DNA from: Bog-532 sp963720945
GTDB lineage: Bacteria; Actinomycetota; Actinomycetes; Streptosporangiales; Streptosporangiaceae
Direction: 5' to 3'
DNA: 64,000 nt
NCBI GenBank assembly: GCA_963720945.1
Contig: CAVRHH010000031.1
Coordinates: 186,001 to 250,000 of the forward strand
Position numbers and translations under genes: made by a program. This document shows, one piece after another, positions 17,901-25,443 of this stretch (positions within the stretch are counted from its first letter, which is position 1; each line of letters opens with the position of its first letter). Under the pieces are notes generated by a model. It ran no database searches and was not told the DNA's origin. It saw only the letters and a program-made list of their open reading frames with translations.

Positions 17901-18367
17901 AGGCGGCGGACGAGGCCGGCCTGCCCGCCGACCCGGCATTCCGCGCGGCCCTGGAGGCCTTCTTCGTCTGGGACGCGCAGGGTGCGCTGGCCCGGGGCGC
18001 GGGAGCCCCGCCGGACGGGACCGTGCCGAGCTGGGACTGGACCCCAGCCGGCCCGCCGGACACCATCGCCCCCGCCGCCGATGCCCCCGCCGCCGATGCC
18101 GCCACGGCCGAGCCGGGGCAGCCGGTGTCCCTGGCCGGGCCGGACGAGCCGGTGAGCTTCGCCGCGCACATCAAGCCGATGTTCCGGCCGAAGGACCGGC
18201 AGTCCATGCAGTTCGCCTTCGATCTGTGGTCCTATGACGACGTGCGGGCGCACGCCGCCGGCATCCTGGAGCGGCTGGGCAACGGCACCATGCCGTGCGA
18301 CGGGGCCTGGCCGGACGCCCAGATCGCCGTGTTCCGGCGGTGGAGCGAAACGGGCACCCCCGCCTGA
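14933..18367 (+). CDS. Giant multidomain iron protein: ferritin-like, CDGSH, Fer4_19, CDGSH, degenerate globin
   Basis: An 1144-residue cytoplasmic protein. Residues about 36-425 resemble the VioB/RebD-associated ferritin-like domain (EHREALIYMLCEAAELEHG, ATQEMLHLALVQNLL). A Gly/Ala/Pro linker follows (GPASG repeats at about 519-532, Pro-rich to 614). A CDGSH motif (CRCGG...KPFCDGSH) is at about 711-726. A divergent single-cluster ferredoxin domain (ICQHSGFCTD...DCPSGAL) is at about 757-806, and a second, altered CDGSH motif (CRCGH...KPFCSGMH) at about 866-881. Residues 902-1050 match a group II truncated globin, but the F-helix histidine region is a Gly-rich loop. A C-terminal module of about 70 residues (IKPMFRPKDRQSM, GTMPCDGAWP) ends it. 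ATG 14933 has a GGGGG site. The stop is 27 bp before the next small gene. Confidence 0.88.
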   Translation: MTTGHDGPATPPVTERGRLAQVIATRGGLAPPEAPFVIEHREALIYMLCEAAELEHGIMCQYLFAAFTLKQNEGEGLTGEELAATRRWRSVISHVATQEMLHLALVQNLLSAVGAAPHLVRPNFPHPASHYPAGVHLALLPFGEQALRHFMFLERPEGMDLHDADGLAAFGRAVPHMLASDIVPRGQDFATVGHMYRSIEAGFARLCAKYGEDWLFVGPERAQATQEYFGWPQLIPVTDLASAQRAIDEILEQGEGLRGHWENAHFGTFVEILDEFEAARAANLGLQPARPVLPVNVRPCDRDVEVPLADNPVTAKVMDLFNVAYEILLQILERFFAHTDETDAQLKTLADATMGLMFGAIKPLGDLITTLPAGPSYPGANAGPSFELFYESDYLLPHRHAAWALLTERLGVAADFCREIIVGEPGDGQSGAARQLTAALQPVGVALDGLARALSVHLPASDPRSYAAPDTAPADPRGLRASVDEYARARQAARLDADAERGLADVFDRTLAIVTRLLGPASGGPASGGPASGDAVPAWITPRLIASVLRPLADALSASAPTVAVPPPAPQAPLTPACPSPAAPTHASPPPAPQPPSTSAVPVGTQASPASGAPSLAGQLWQATVAATALHVRLARAGGARPGLAEAVAALQDLACAAAPAAGRASALRDLQASLPASIQTAHNGPYLVTNVPAIRTHLGQPLPVPPQLALCRCGGSARKPFCDGSHAANGFSDAKDPNRVPDRRDTYEGEQVTVFDNRGICQHSGFCTDRLNTVFRAGQEPFVAPSGGRMDEIVRAVRDCPSGALSLAFDGHEERDLADGHNCREPAIEITADGPYRVTGRVVLVDAGGGDVARAEGSSREHYALCRCGHSQNKPFCSGMHWYIGFTDPERVPGREPSLFEWAGGVGALTRMTRLLYEKLVPADTLLAPLFANVPPGYPQREAARIAAAFGGSPDEAAGNGSRPGGGGQQAAPEFTGEQRTRWITLAGQAADEAGLPADPAFRAALEAFFVWDAQGALARGAGAPPDGTVPSWDWTPAGPPDTIAPAADAPAADAATAEPGQPVSLAGPDEPVSFAAHIKPMFRPKDRQSMQFAFDLWSYDDVRAHAAGILERLGNGTMPCDGAWPDAQIAVFRRWSETGTPA

Positions 18368-18394
18368 CCGCCAGCCCGGGAAGGGAGAACCGCC

Positions 18395-18661
18395 GTGCAG
18401 TTCCTGGTCATCTGCCGCCGGGTGGCGGACGGCGACACGGACGCCTTCGCGCGCCTGGTCGCCGACGAAGGCGCCGTGCTGCGGAAGCTCCAGGCCAACG
18501 GCATCCTCACCGAGGCGTGGAGCCCCGGCGGCCCGGGCGCCGTGCTCATGCTCGAGCTGCCCGACCAGGCCGCCGCCGAGCGCATCACCAGCGAGCTCCC
18601 GCTCGCCGCGGCCGGCCTCATCACCACCGAGGTGATCCCGCTGCACGCGCTGAACTTCTGA
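18395..18661 (+). CDS. YCII/muconolactone isomerase-like small protein
   Basis: An 88-residue dimeric alpha-beta barrel-like protein (MQFLVICRR start, VLMLELPDQAAAERI, PLAAAGLITTEVIPLHAL), typical of the YCII or muconolactone delta-isomerase group. GTG 18395 has AAGGGAG upstream. It follows the 1144-residue iron protein by 27 bp and precedes the DUF2071 gene by 17 bp, so the three probably form one transcript. Its role there is unknown. Confidence 0.75.
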   Translation: MQFLVICRRVADGDTDAFARLVADEGAVLRKLQANGILTEAWSPGGPGAVLMLELPDQAAAERITSELPLAAAGLITTEVIPLHALNF

Positions 18662-18678
18662 CCCCGCACACTGAACGC

Positions 18679-19416
18679 ATGACCACGCAGACCCCGGCCG
18701 CCCTGGGCGCCTGCCCGTTCACCATCGACCGGCCGGCCATGCGGCAGCGGTGGGAGCGGCTGACGTTCCTGCACTGGCCGTTCGAGCCCGCCGACGTGCA
18801 GCGCCTGCTGCCGGACGGCCTGGAGATCGAGACGCACGACGGCGCGGCGTGGGTCGGCCTGGTGCCGTTCTACATGCGCGTGGCTACCCCCGGCGGCCAG
18901 CGGGTGCCCTGGTTGTCGAACTTCTGCGAAACGAACGTGCGCACCTACGTCCGCGACCACACCGGCCGGTCCGGCATCTGGTTCTTCTCCCTGGAGGCGG
19001 CCCGGCTAGGCGCGGTCCTCACCGCGCGGGCGACGCCCTACCGGCTGCCGTACTTCTGGGCGTCGATGCGGCTCGGCGAGCGCGGCACCGAGGTGGCTTA
19101 CCTGTCCCGGCGCCGCTGGCCCGGCCCGCGCCCGGCGACCAGCCGCGTCCGGATCGCCGTCGGCGAGCCGATCGCCGCCGCCGACGTCACCGAGCAGGAG
19201 CACTTCCTGACCGCCCGCTGGGTACTGTTCAGCGTCACCGGCGGCCGCCCGGTCTCCGCGCGCGCTTGCCACCAGCCCTGGCCGCTGCACCGCGCCCGCG
19301 CGCAGGTGCTGGACGACCACCTGCTCAGCGCGGCGGGCTTGCCCGCCCCGGAAGGCGAACCGCTGGTGCACTACTCCCCGGGCGTCGACGTTGCGATCGG
19401 CCGTCCCGAGCCCTGA
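18679..19416 (+). CDS. DUF2071 (YqjF) family protein
   Basis: A 245-residue DUF2071 protein, with family signatures WERLTFLHWPFEPADVQ, LPDGLEIET, GLVPFYMRV, NVRTYVRD and GIWFFSLEA. The fold resembles acetoacetate decarboxylase; no activity is established. ATG 18679 was chosen because the family begins with the helix just before WERLTFLHW. It is last in the run started by the iron protein. The following 600 bp carry only gene remnants. Confidence 0.9.
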   Translation: MTTQTPAALGACPFTIDRPAMRQRWERLTFLHWPFEPADVQRLLPDGLEIETHDGAAWVGLVPFYMRVATPGGQRVPWLSNFCETNVRTYVRDHTGRSGIWFFSLEAARLGAVLTARATPYRLPYFWASMRLGERGTEVAYLSRRRWPGPRPATSRVRIAVGEPIAAADVTEQEHFLTARWVLFSVTGGRPVSARACHQPWPLHRARAQVLDDHLLSAAGLPAPEGEPLVHYSPGVDVAIGRPEP

Positions 19417-19484
19417 GCACACATTGCCGCCGAACGGACTGACCACGAGGTTCCCGGCTCACTCCGGCCCGCCCGATCTGGGGT

Positions 19485-19785
19485 GAGCGTTCCCGCCCGA
19501 TCTGCCGCGCTCGCTCCTCCAGCGGCACCGCCTCGTCCGGCCGCCCCAGCGCGCGGTAGGTGGCGCCCAGGTTGTCCAGCCGGATGGCGGTGCGGGGGTG
19601 GTCGGGGCCGAGGGTGGTTTCGGTGATGTGCAGGGCCCGTTGCTGCAGCGGCAGTGCCTCGTCCGCCCGTCCCAGATCGCGGTAGGTGAGGGCCAGGTTG
19701 TTCAGCCGGATGGCGGTGCTGGGGTGGTCGAGATCGCGGTAGGTGAGGGCCAGGTTGCAGCCGGATGGCGGTGCTGGGGTGGGGG
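19485..19785 (-). pseudogene. Tetratricopeptide-repeat protein remnant
   Basis: On the minus strand this encodes two and a half TPR units of the kinesin-light-chain type (HPSTAIRLNNLALTYRDLG, RADEALPLQQRALHI, LGPDHPRTAIRLDNLG, RPDEAVPLEERARQI). The reading frame has no start and no proper end, and its upstream edge joins a methyltransferase fragment. It is the leftover of a large TPR protein of the NB-ARC/TPR kind frequent in actinobacteria. Confidence 0.75.
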
Positions 19786-19786
19786 G

Positions 19787-19946
19787 GCCGAGGGGCCGCA
19801 GGCCAGATCGGCGACGGACCGTCCGGCGGGCCCATCGCCAGCGCCTGGCGCGCCAGCGGGTGCGGGCGCGGCGCCGGGGGATCGGCCGCGTAGCGCGCGT
19901 TCCACCGGATCTGGTCCCGGTGGGCCGCGAGCTCGTCGGTGGGCAT
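19787..19946 (-). pseudogene. Class I methyltransferase N-terminal remnant
   Basis: From ATG 19944-19946, about 45 residues look like the start of a SAM methyltransferase (DELAAHRDQIRWNARYAA, then LARQALAMGPPDG). The expected motif I, SVADLACGPSA, is present but one frame away, so a single-base frameshift separates them. After motif I the homology ends at the TPR remnant. The rest of the enzyme is missing. Confidence 0.65.
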
Positions 19947-20053
19947 ACTGCGCACGTTAGTACGGAGCAGCCGCCCGCCCTCGCCGGGCCCGGCGTCCCT
20001 CGCGTAGATTTTCTGGCGGCAGCCAATCCCGAGCAGGCGAAGAAGGGCATCCG

Positions 20054-20563
20054 ATGACCAGCACTGAACTGCTGACCGACGCGTTTGGCCGGGTTCACGA
20101 AGTGGTGCACGACGCTGTGGACGGCCTGACATCCGAAGAACTGGCGTTCCGGGTCGACGGCTCCGCGAACTCGATCGCCTGGCTCGTCTGGCACCTGAGC
20201 CGTATCACCGACGACCACATCGCCGCCGCGGCCGGTGACGAACAGGTCTGGATCACCGGGGGCTGGATGGACCGGTTCGGGCTGCCGTTCGGCCCGCGCG
20301 CGACCGGCTACGGGCACGGCGGTGACGACGTGGCGGCGGTCCAGGTCAAGTCGGCCGAACTGCTGACCGGGTACTTCGACGCCGCCTACGAGCAGGCCAT
20401 CCGGTTCGTCAACGGCCTCGGCGACGACGACATGGGCCGGGTCGTCGACGAGAACTGGACCCCGCCGGTGACCCTGGCCGTGCGGCTGGTCAGCGTGATC
20501 TCCGACGGCCTGCAGCACGCCGGGCAGGCCATGTTCGTGCGCGGCATCGTCGAGCGCGGCTAG
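20054..20563 (+). CDS. DinB / DUF664-like protein
   Basis: A 169-residue four-helix-bundle protein of the DinB superfamily. Metal-ligand histidines are visible in the family positions: WLVWHLSRITDDH and the C-terminal LQHAGQA. Actinobacterial members include mycothiol-dependent transferases and isomerases, so a thiol-linked detoxification role is possible but not shown. It ends three bases before the agmatinase gene and likely belongs to the same transcript. Confidence 0.85.
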   Translation: MTSTELLTDAFGRVHEVVHDAVDGLTSEELAFRVDGSANSIAWLVWHLSRITDDHIAAAAGDEQVWITGGWMDRFGLPFGPRATGYGHGGDDVAAVQVKSAELLTGYFDAAYEQAIRFVNGLGDDDMGRVVDENWTPPVTLAVRLVSVISDGLQHAGQAMFVRGIVERG

Positions 20564-20566
20564 GCC

Positions 20567-21706
20567 ATGAGCGGGGAGCCCGGGCCCGCCGGGCCGCCCA
20601 GCCCCTGGAATCCCCCGGTCCCCGCCGGGCCTGCCGAACCGGCCGGGCCAGTCGGGCCGCCGGACGCGCTGGCCGTCCCGCGCTTCGCCGGGCCCGACAC
20701 CTTCGCGCGGCTGCCGCGGCTGGCCGACGTCGGTTCCGCCGCGGTGGCCATCGCGGGCATCCCGTTCGACTCCGGCGTGTCGTACCGGCCGGGTGCGCGG
20801 TTCGGCCCGGCGTCGGTCCGGGCCGGGTCCAAGCTGCTGCGGCCCTACCATCCGGGGCTGGACGTGGCGCCATGGTCCGGGCATCAGGTCGCCGACGCCG
20901 GGGACCTCAGCGCGAACCCGTTCGACCTGCGGCAGGCCATCAGCGAGGTGGAGGCCGGGGCACGCGCCCTGCTCGGCGCCACGGACTACCTGATCGCGAT
21001 CGGCGGGGACCACACGATCGCGCTGCCGCTGCTGCGCGCCACCGCGGCGCGGCACGGCCCAGTCGCGCTGGTCCACTTCGACGCGCACCTCGACACCTGG
21101 GACACCTACTTTGGCGCTCCCTACACGCACGGCACGCCGTTCCGGCGCGCGGCCGAGGAGGGCGTCCTCGCCCTGGACTGCTCCGCCCACGTTGGCATCC
21201 GCGGCAGCCTCTACGCCAGCAGTGACCTGAGCGACGACCGCAAGCTCGGCTTCGCCACGGTATCGACCACCGACGTCGCCCGGCGGGGCGTGGACGACGC
21301 CATCGACCGGGTCCGCGAGCGGGTCGGTGACCGGCCGGTGTACGTGAGCGTCGACATCGACGTGCTCGACCCGGCGCACGCCCCGGGGACCGGCACGCCG
21401 GAGCCGGGCGGGCTGACCACCCGGGAACTTCAGCTCATCCTGCGCGGGCTGGACGGGCTGCGGCTGGCCGGCGCCGACATCGTGGAGGTCGCCCCGGCCT
21501 ACGACCACGCGGAGCTGACCTCGCTGGCCGCCGCGAACGTCGCGTACGAACTGCTTGGCCTGCTCGCGCTCCAGGCGGGAGCGCAGCGCGGGACCGGTCC
21601 GCCCGGCCCCGGGAGGACTGGCCCGGGGGGGACGCCCGGCCCCGGGGGATCCCCAGGCCCCGGGGGGACGCTAGGCCCCGGACGCGCGGGCGGTGATCCG
21701 GCATGA
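20567..21706 (+). CDS. Agmatinase / ureohydrolase family enzyme
   Basis: A 379-residue arginase-family enzyme. The binuclear manganese ligands are all visible: G146-G-D-H149, D172-A-H174-L-D176, and the late SVDIDVLDPAHAPGTG with PEPGG. It would release urea from agmatine or a similar guanidino compound. It is longer than usual because both ends are low-complexity: a Pro/Gly/Ala N-terminus (to about residue 35) and a collagen-like Gly-Pro-rich C-terminal tail of about 40 residues. The next gene starts inside its stop codon. Confidence 0.9.
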   Translation: MSGEPGPAGPPSPWNPPVPAGPAEPAGPVGPPDALAVPRFAGPDTFARLPRLADVGSAAVAIAGIPFDSGVSYRPGARFGPASVRAGSKLLRPYHPGLDVAPWSGHQVADAGDLSANPFDLRQAISEVEAGARALLGATDYLIAIGGDHTIALPLLRATAARHGPVALVHFDAHLDTWDTYFGAPYTHGTPFRRAAEEGVLALDCSAHVGIRGSLYASSDLSDDRKLGFATVSTTDVARRGVDDAIDRVRERVGDRPVYVSVDIDVLDPAHAPGTGTPEPGGLTTRELQLILRGLDGLRLAGADIVEVAPAYDHAELTSLAAANVAYELLGLLALQAGAQRGTGPPGPGRTGPGGTPGPGGSPGPGGTLGPGRAGGDPA

Positions 21707-22563
21707 CGGCCGTCGCCGTCGCCCAGCTCGCGCCGGTCATCGGCGAACCCGAGCGGAACCGGCAGACCGTGGCCGACGCGATTGGCGAGGCCGCGTCGGC
21801 CGGCGCCGAGCTGATCGTGCTGCCGGAGCTGTGCGACTCCGGTTACGTGTTCGCCGATGAGCAGGAGGCGCGCGCGCTCGCCACCCCCGCGGACGACAGC
21901 CCCACGCTGCGTCAATGGCAGGAACTGGCCGCCGCCCGGCAAACGGTCATCGTCGGCGGGTTCTGCGAGCTGGCCGGCGACGGGAGGCTGTTCAACAGCG
22001 CGGCCCTGGTCGACGCGTCCGGGACCCGGGCGGTCTACCGCAAGACCCACCTGTGGGACCGGGAAGGCCTGATCTTCACCCCGGGCCGCGCTGCCCCGCC
22101 GGTGGTGAGCCTCCCGTTCGGCCAGGTCGCCGTGATGATCTGCTACGACCTGGAATTCCCCGAATGGGCCCGGCTGCCCGCCCTGGACGGCGCCGATCTC
22201 ATCGCCGCCCCGGTCAACTGGCCGGCCGCGGCCTGCCCGCCGGGGGAGCGGCCCGCGGAGGTCGTCAAGGCCCAGGCCGACGCCTCAGTGAACGGCGTGT
22301 TCGTCGCGGTCGCGGACCGGTGCGGCGCCGAGCGCGGGGTCGAGTGGATCGGCGGCAGCGTCATCATCGGGCCGGACGGCTACCCGCTGGCCGGGCCCGC
22401 CCTGGACGGCCGCCCGTGGATACTGCTGGCCGGCTGCGATCTGTCCCGCGCCCGGGACAAGCGCCTCAACGACCACAACGACCTGCTCACCGACCGCCGC
22501 CCGGAGCTGTACTCGCCGGTAACATCGGGGAGTGATGGAGGCTGGGTGCCCGCCCGGCACTGA
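21703..22563 (+). CDS. Nitrilase / carbon-nitrogen hydrolase
   Basis: A 286-residue nitrilase-superfamily amidase with a complete triad: E42 (LPELCDSGY), K114 (VYRKTHLW) and C147 (MICYDLEFPEW). Length and motifs fit omega-amidase, N-carbamoylputrescine amidase or an aliphatic amidase. ATG 21703 overlaps the agmatinase stop by four bases. The pairing suggests consecutive steps on a guanidino or polyamine-derived compound; the substrate is inferred from context only. Confidence 0.88.
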   Translation: MTAVAVAQLAPVIGEPERNRQTVADAIGEAASAGAELIVLPELCDSGYVFADEQEARALATPADDSPTLRQWQELAAARQTVIVGGFCELAGDGRLFNSAALVDASGTRAVYRKTHLWDREGLIFTPGRAAPPVVSLPFGQVAVMICYDLEFPEWARLPALDGADLIAAPVNWPAAACPPGERPAEVVKAQADASVNGVFVAVADRCGAERGVEWIGGSVIIGPDGYPLAGPALDGRPWILLAGCDLSRARDKRLNDHNDLLTDRRPELYSPVTSGSDGGWVPARH

Positions 22564-22624
22564 TTCCGCCCGCCCTTAACGTCCCCCGTTCCGCCCGTCA
22601 CTGACGTCCCCCGAGGAGGCGCCG

Positions 22625-24283
22625 ATGCCGCCGACGCACGAGGTCTTCAACCAGCCCCCGCCGCTGACCGGGTACGACGTATCCGGCGACGCGACCATGC
22701 TGGACGCGCTGCGCTGCGAGGGCGCCGGCTGGGCGGAGGCGGAGGTCCGCGAGATCGGCCGCCGCGCCGGCACCGCCCAGGCGCAGGACTGGGGCCGGCT
22801 GGCCAACGAGAACCCGCCCGTGCTGCGCACCCACGACCGGTTCGGCCACCGCACCAACGAGGTCGAGTTCCACCCGGCCTGGCACGAGCTGATGAACGTG
22901 GCCATCGGCACCGGGATGCAGGCGGCGCCGTGGCGGGACCCCCGCCCGGGTGCGCACGTGGCCCGGGCCGCGAAGTTCTACCTGTGGGGCCGCGCCGAGG
23001 CGGGGCACTGCTGCCCGGTCTCGATGACGTACGCGATCGTTCCCGCCCTGCGGAACACGCCCGCGCTGGCGGAGCGGTTCGAGCCGCTGCTGGCGTCCAC
23101 CGCCTACGACCCGGGGCTGCGGCCGCCCGAAAGCAAGCGCGGCCTGATCGCCGGCATGTCGATGACCGAGAAGCAGGGCGGCTCCGACGTGCGCGCCAAC
23201 ACCACCCGCGCGGTCCCCGTGCCGGGGGCTGGGGGCGCGGGTGCGGGCAGTTACCTGCTCACCGGGCACAAGTGGTTCACGTCCGCGCCCATGAGCGACG
23301 TGTTCCTGGTGCTCGCGCAGGCCCCCGGCGGCCTGTCCTGCTTCCTGCTGCCGCGCGTCCTGCCCGATGGCACCCGCAACGGCATGCACCTGCAGCGGCT
23401 CAAGGACAAGCTGGGCAACCGGTCCAACGCCTCTGCGGAGGTGGAGTACGACGAGGCGGTGGCCTGGCTCGTCGGCGAGGAAGGCCGCGGCGTCGCCGCG
23501 ATCATCGAGATGGTCAACATGACCCGGCTGGACTGCGTCATCGGCGCCGCCACGGGCATGCGGTCCGGCGCGGTGCAGGCCGCCCACCACGCGGCGCACC
23601 GGTCCGCCTTCGGTGCCCGCCTCGCCGATCAGCCGCTGATGGCCAACGTGCTCGCCGACCTGGCCGTCGAGTCGGAGGCGGCCACGCTCGCCACGTTCCG
23701 GCTGGCCGGGGCGACCGACCGGGCGGCGGCCGGGGACGCGCAGGAAGCGGCGTTCCGGCGGCTGGCACTGGCCGCCAGCAAGTACTGGGTCTGCAAGCGC
23801 GCGCCCGCGCACGCGGCCGAGGCGCTCGAATGCTTCGGCGGCAACGGGTACGTGGAGGAATCGGGGATGCCGCGGCTGTACCGCGAGGCGCCGCTGCAGT
23901 CGATCTGGGAGGGCTCCGGCAACGTGTCCGCCCTGGACGCGCTGCGCGCCCTGGCCCGGCAGCCGGAATCGGCCGACGCCTTCTTCGCCGAGGTCGACCA
24001 GGCGGCGGGCGCGGACCGGCGGCTGGACGCGGCCATCGCGCGGCTGCGCGCCGAGCTGAGCGACCCGGCGCAGGCCGAAGCGCGGGCCCGCCGCCTCGCC
24101 GAGCACATCGCCGTCGTGCTGCAGGGCTCCCTGCTGGTCCGCTACGGCGACCCGGCCGTGGCGGACGCGTTCGCGGTGTCCCGGCTGGGCGGGGACTGGG
24201 GCGGCGCGTTCGGCACGCTGCCGCCCGGTACCGACGCGGGCACGATCATCAAGCGGATCACCCCGGAACTGGCCGCGTCCTGA
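22625..24283 (+). CDS. AidB-like acyl-CoA dehydrogenase
   Basis: A 552-residue flavoprotein of the AidB branch: the N-terminal RFGHRTNEVEFHPAWHEL hallmark, the FAD-binding SMTEKQGGSDV and HKWFTSAP, and the C-terminal ECFGGNGYVEESGMPRLYRE. E. coli AidB belongs to the adaptive response to DNA alkylation; actinobacterial relatives may instead be ordinary dehydrogenases. ATG 22625 has a strong GAGGAGG site. An AlkA-type glycosylase lies 10 kb away but is not linked by an operon. Confidence 0.92.
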   Translation: MPPTHEVFNQPPPLTGYDVSGDATMLDALRCEGAGWAEAEVREIGRRAGTAQAQDWGRLANENPPVLRTHDRFGHRTNEVEFHPAWHELMNVAIGTGMQAAPWRDPRPGAHVARAAKFYLWGRAEAGHCCPVSMTYAIVPALRNTPALAERFEPLLASTAYDPGLRPPESKRGLIAGMSMTEKQGGSDVRANTTRAVPVPGAGGAGAGSYLLTGHKWFTSAPMSDVFLVLAQAPGGLSCFLLPRVLPDGTRNGMHLQRLKDKLGNRSNASAEVEYDEAVAWLVGEEGRGVAAIIEMVNMTRLDCVIGAATGMRSGAVQAAHHAAHRSAFGARLADQPLMANVLADLAVESEAATLATFRLAGATDRAAAGDAQEAAFRRLALAASKYWVCKRAPAHAAEALECFGGNGYVEESGMPRLYREAPLQSIWEGSGNVSALDALRALARQPESADAFFAEVDQAAGADRRLDAAIARLRAELSDPAQAEARARRLAEHIAVVLQGSLLVRYGDPAVADAFAVSRLGGDWGGAFGTLPPGTDAGTIIKRITPELAAS

Positions 24284-24310
24284 CCGCGCACCGCCCGCTA
24301 TCGTCGGCAC

Positions 24311-25048
24311 ATGACTGCCGACGCCCCGACCATCCTGGCCACGTCCGGGGGCCTGCGCCCCGCCCAGCGGAACCCTTTCGAGTTCGGCCCGCTGCTCACG
24401 TACGCGATCGAGCTGGCCAACGTGACCGGCCGCGCGCCGCGCGTCTGCCTCGTCAGCACCGCCGCCGGGGACCAGGCCTGGTTCGAGGCGATGTTCACCG
24501 AGGCCGGGCGCGTCGCGGGCGCCACCGTGTCCGCTCTCCGGCTCTTCACGATGCCGAACGTGCCCGACATGGCGGCGTTCGCCCTGGAGCAGGACGTGAT
24601 CTGGGTCAGCGGCGGCAGCGTGGCCAACCTGCTGGCGGTGTGGCGGCTGCACGGGCTGGACGAGACCTTCCGGCAGGCCTGGCAGGCCGGGGTCGTGCTG
24701 TCCGGCGTGTCGGCGGGCTCGCTCTGCTGGCACATCGGCGGCACCACCGACTCGTTCGGCCCGGACCTGCGCCCCGTCACCAACGGCCTGGCCTTCCTGC
24801 CGTACGCCAACGGCGTCCACTACGACAACGAGGTGCAGCGGCGCCCTAAATTCCACCAGTTCATCGCGGACGGGACGCTGCCGGGCGGCTACGCGACCGA
24901 CGACGGGACCGGGCTGCTGTACCGGGGCACCGAGCTGGTCCAGTCCGTCACCGAAGTCCGCGGCAAGGGCACCTACCACGTCACCTTGCAGGACGGCGAG
25001 GTCCGCGAGGAGCGTATCGAACCGAAGGTGCTGCCCGGCAGTGCTTAA
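24311..25048 (+). CDS. Peptidase E (family S51)
   Basis: A 245-residue S51 peptidase. The nucleophile serine is in VLSGVSAGSLCWH; WVSGGSVANLLAVW and the PYANGVHYDNEVQRRPKF segment are family-typical. It releases N-terminal aspartyl residues from di- and tripeptides in E. coli; actinobacterial members often have broader or unknown substrates. Its TAA overlaps the start of an SDR remnant. Confidence 0.9.
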   Translation: MTADAPTILATSGGLRPAQRNPFEFGPLLTYAIELANVTGRAPRVCLVSTAAGDQAWFEAMFTEAGRVAGATVSALRLFTMPNVPDMAAFALEQDVIWVSGGSVANLLAVWRLHGLDETFRQAWQAGVVLSGVSAGSLCWHIGGTTDSFGPDLRPVTNGLAFLPYANGVHYDNEVQRRPKFHQFIADGTLPGGYATDDGTGLLYRGTELVQSVTEVRGKGTYHVTLQDGEVREERIEPKVLPGSA

Positions 25049-25340
25049 GGCGAGCAAGGGCGGCCTCAACGCGTTCGGCCAGTCGCTGGCCCTGGCGCTG
25101 GGCCCGTACGGCATCGCCGTCGCCACGGTGGCGCCCGGGTTCGTGGACACCGAGATGGCCGCCGAGCGCGTCAACGGCCCAGACGGCGACCAGGTGCGCG
25201 CGCAAAGCCCGTTCAACCGGGTGGCCCGCCCCGAGGAGATCGCCGCGGCGGTCGTGTACCTGGCCTCGCCCGGCGCGGAGTGGGCCAGCGGCACCATCGT
25301 GGACCTCAACGGCGCCCCCTACCTGCGCCCCCAGATCCCG
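25047..25340 (+). pseudogene. Short-chain dehydrogenase C-terminal remnant
   Basis: The sequence directly after the peptidase E stop codes for the last third of an SDR oxidoreductase (ASKGGLNAFGQSLALALGPY, VAPGFVDTEM, RVARPEEIAAAVVYLASP, GTIVDLNGAPYLR). The Rossmann half is gone. The break falls exactly at the active site, where the YxxxK tyrosine is lost and only the lysine remains. There is no stop at the normal end; the frame runs on into the next gene. Confidence 0.8.
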
Positions 25341-25443
25341 GCCGCTCAGGTACGCTCACGGGGAACCGCCGTCACGGCCCCAGCGTTCCTCAGGTGCATC
25401 CGCTGTCCCACGGGCACCCGTCTCGCCAGGAGGACCGAACCGA

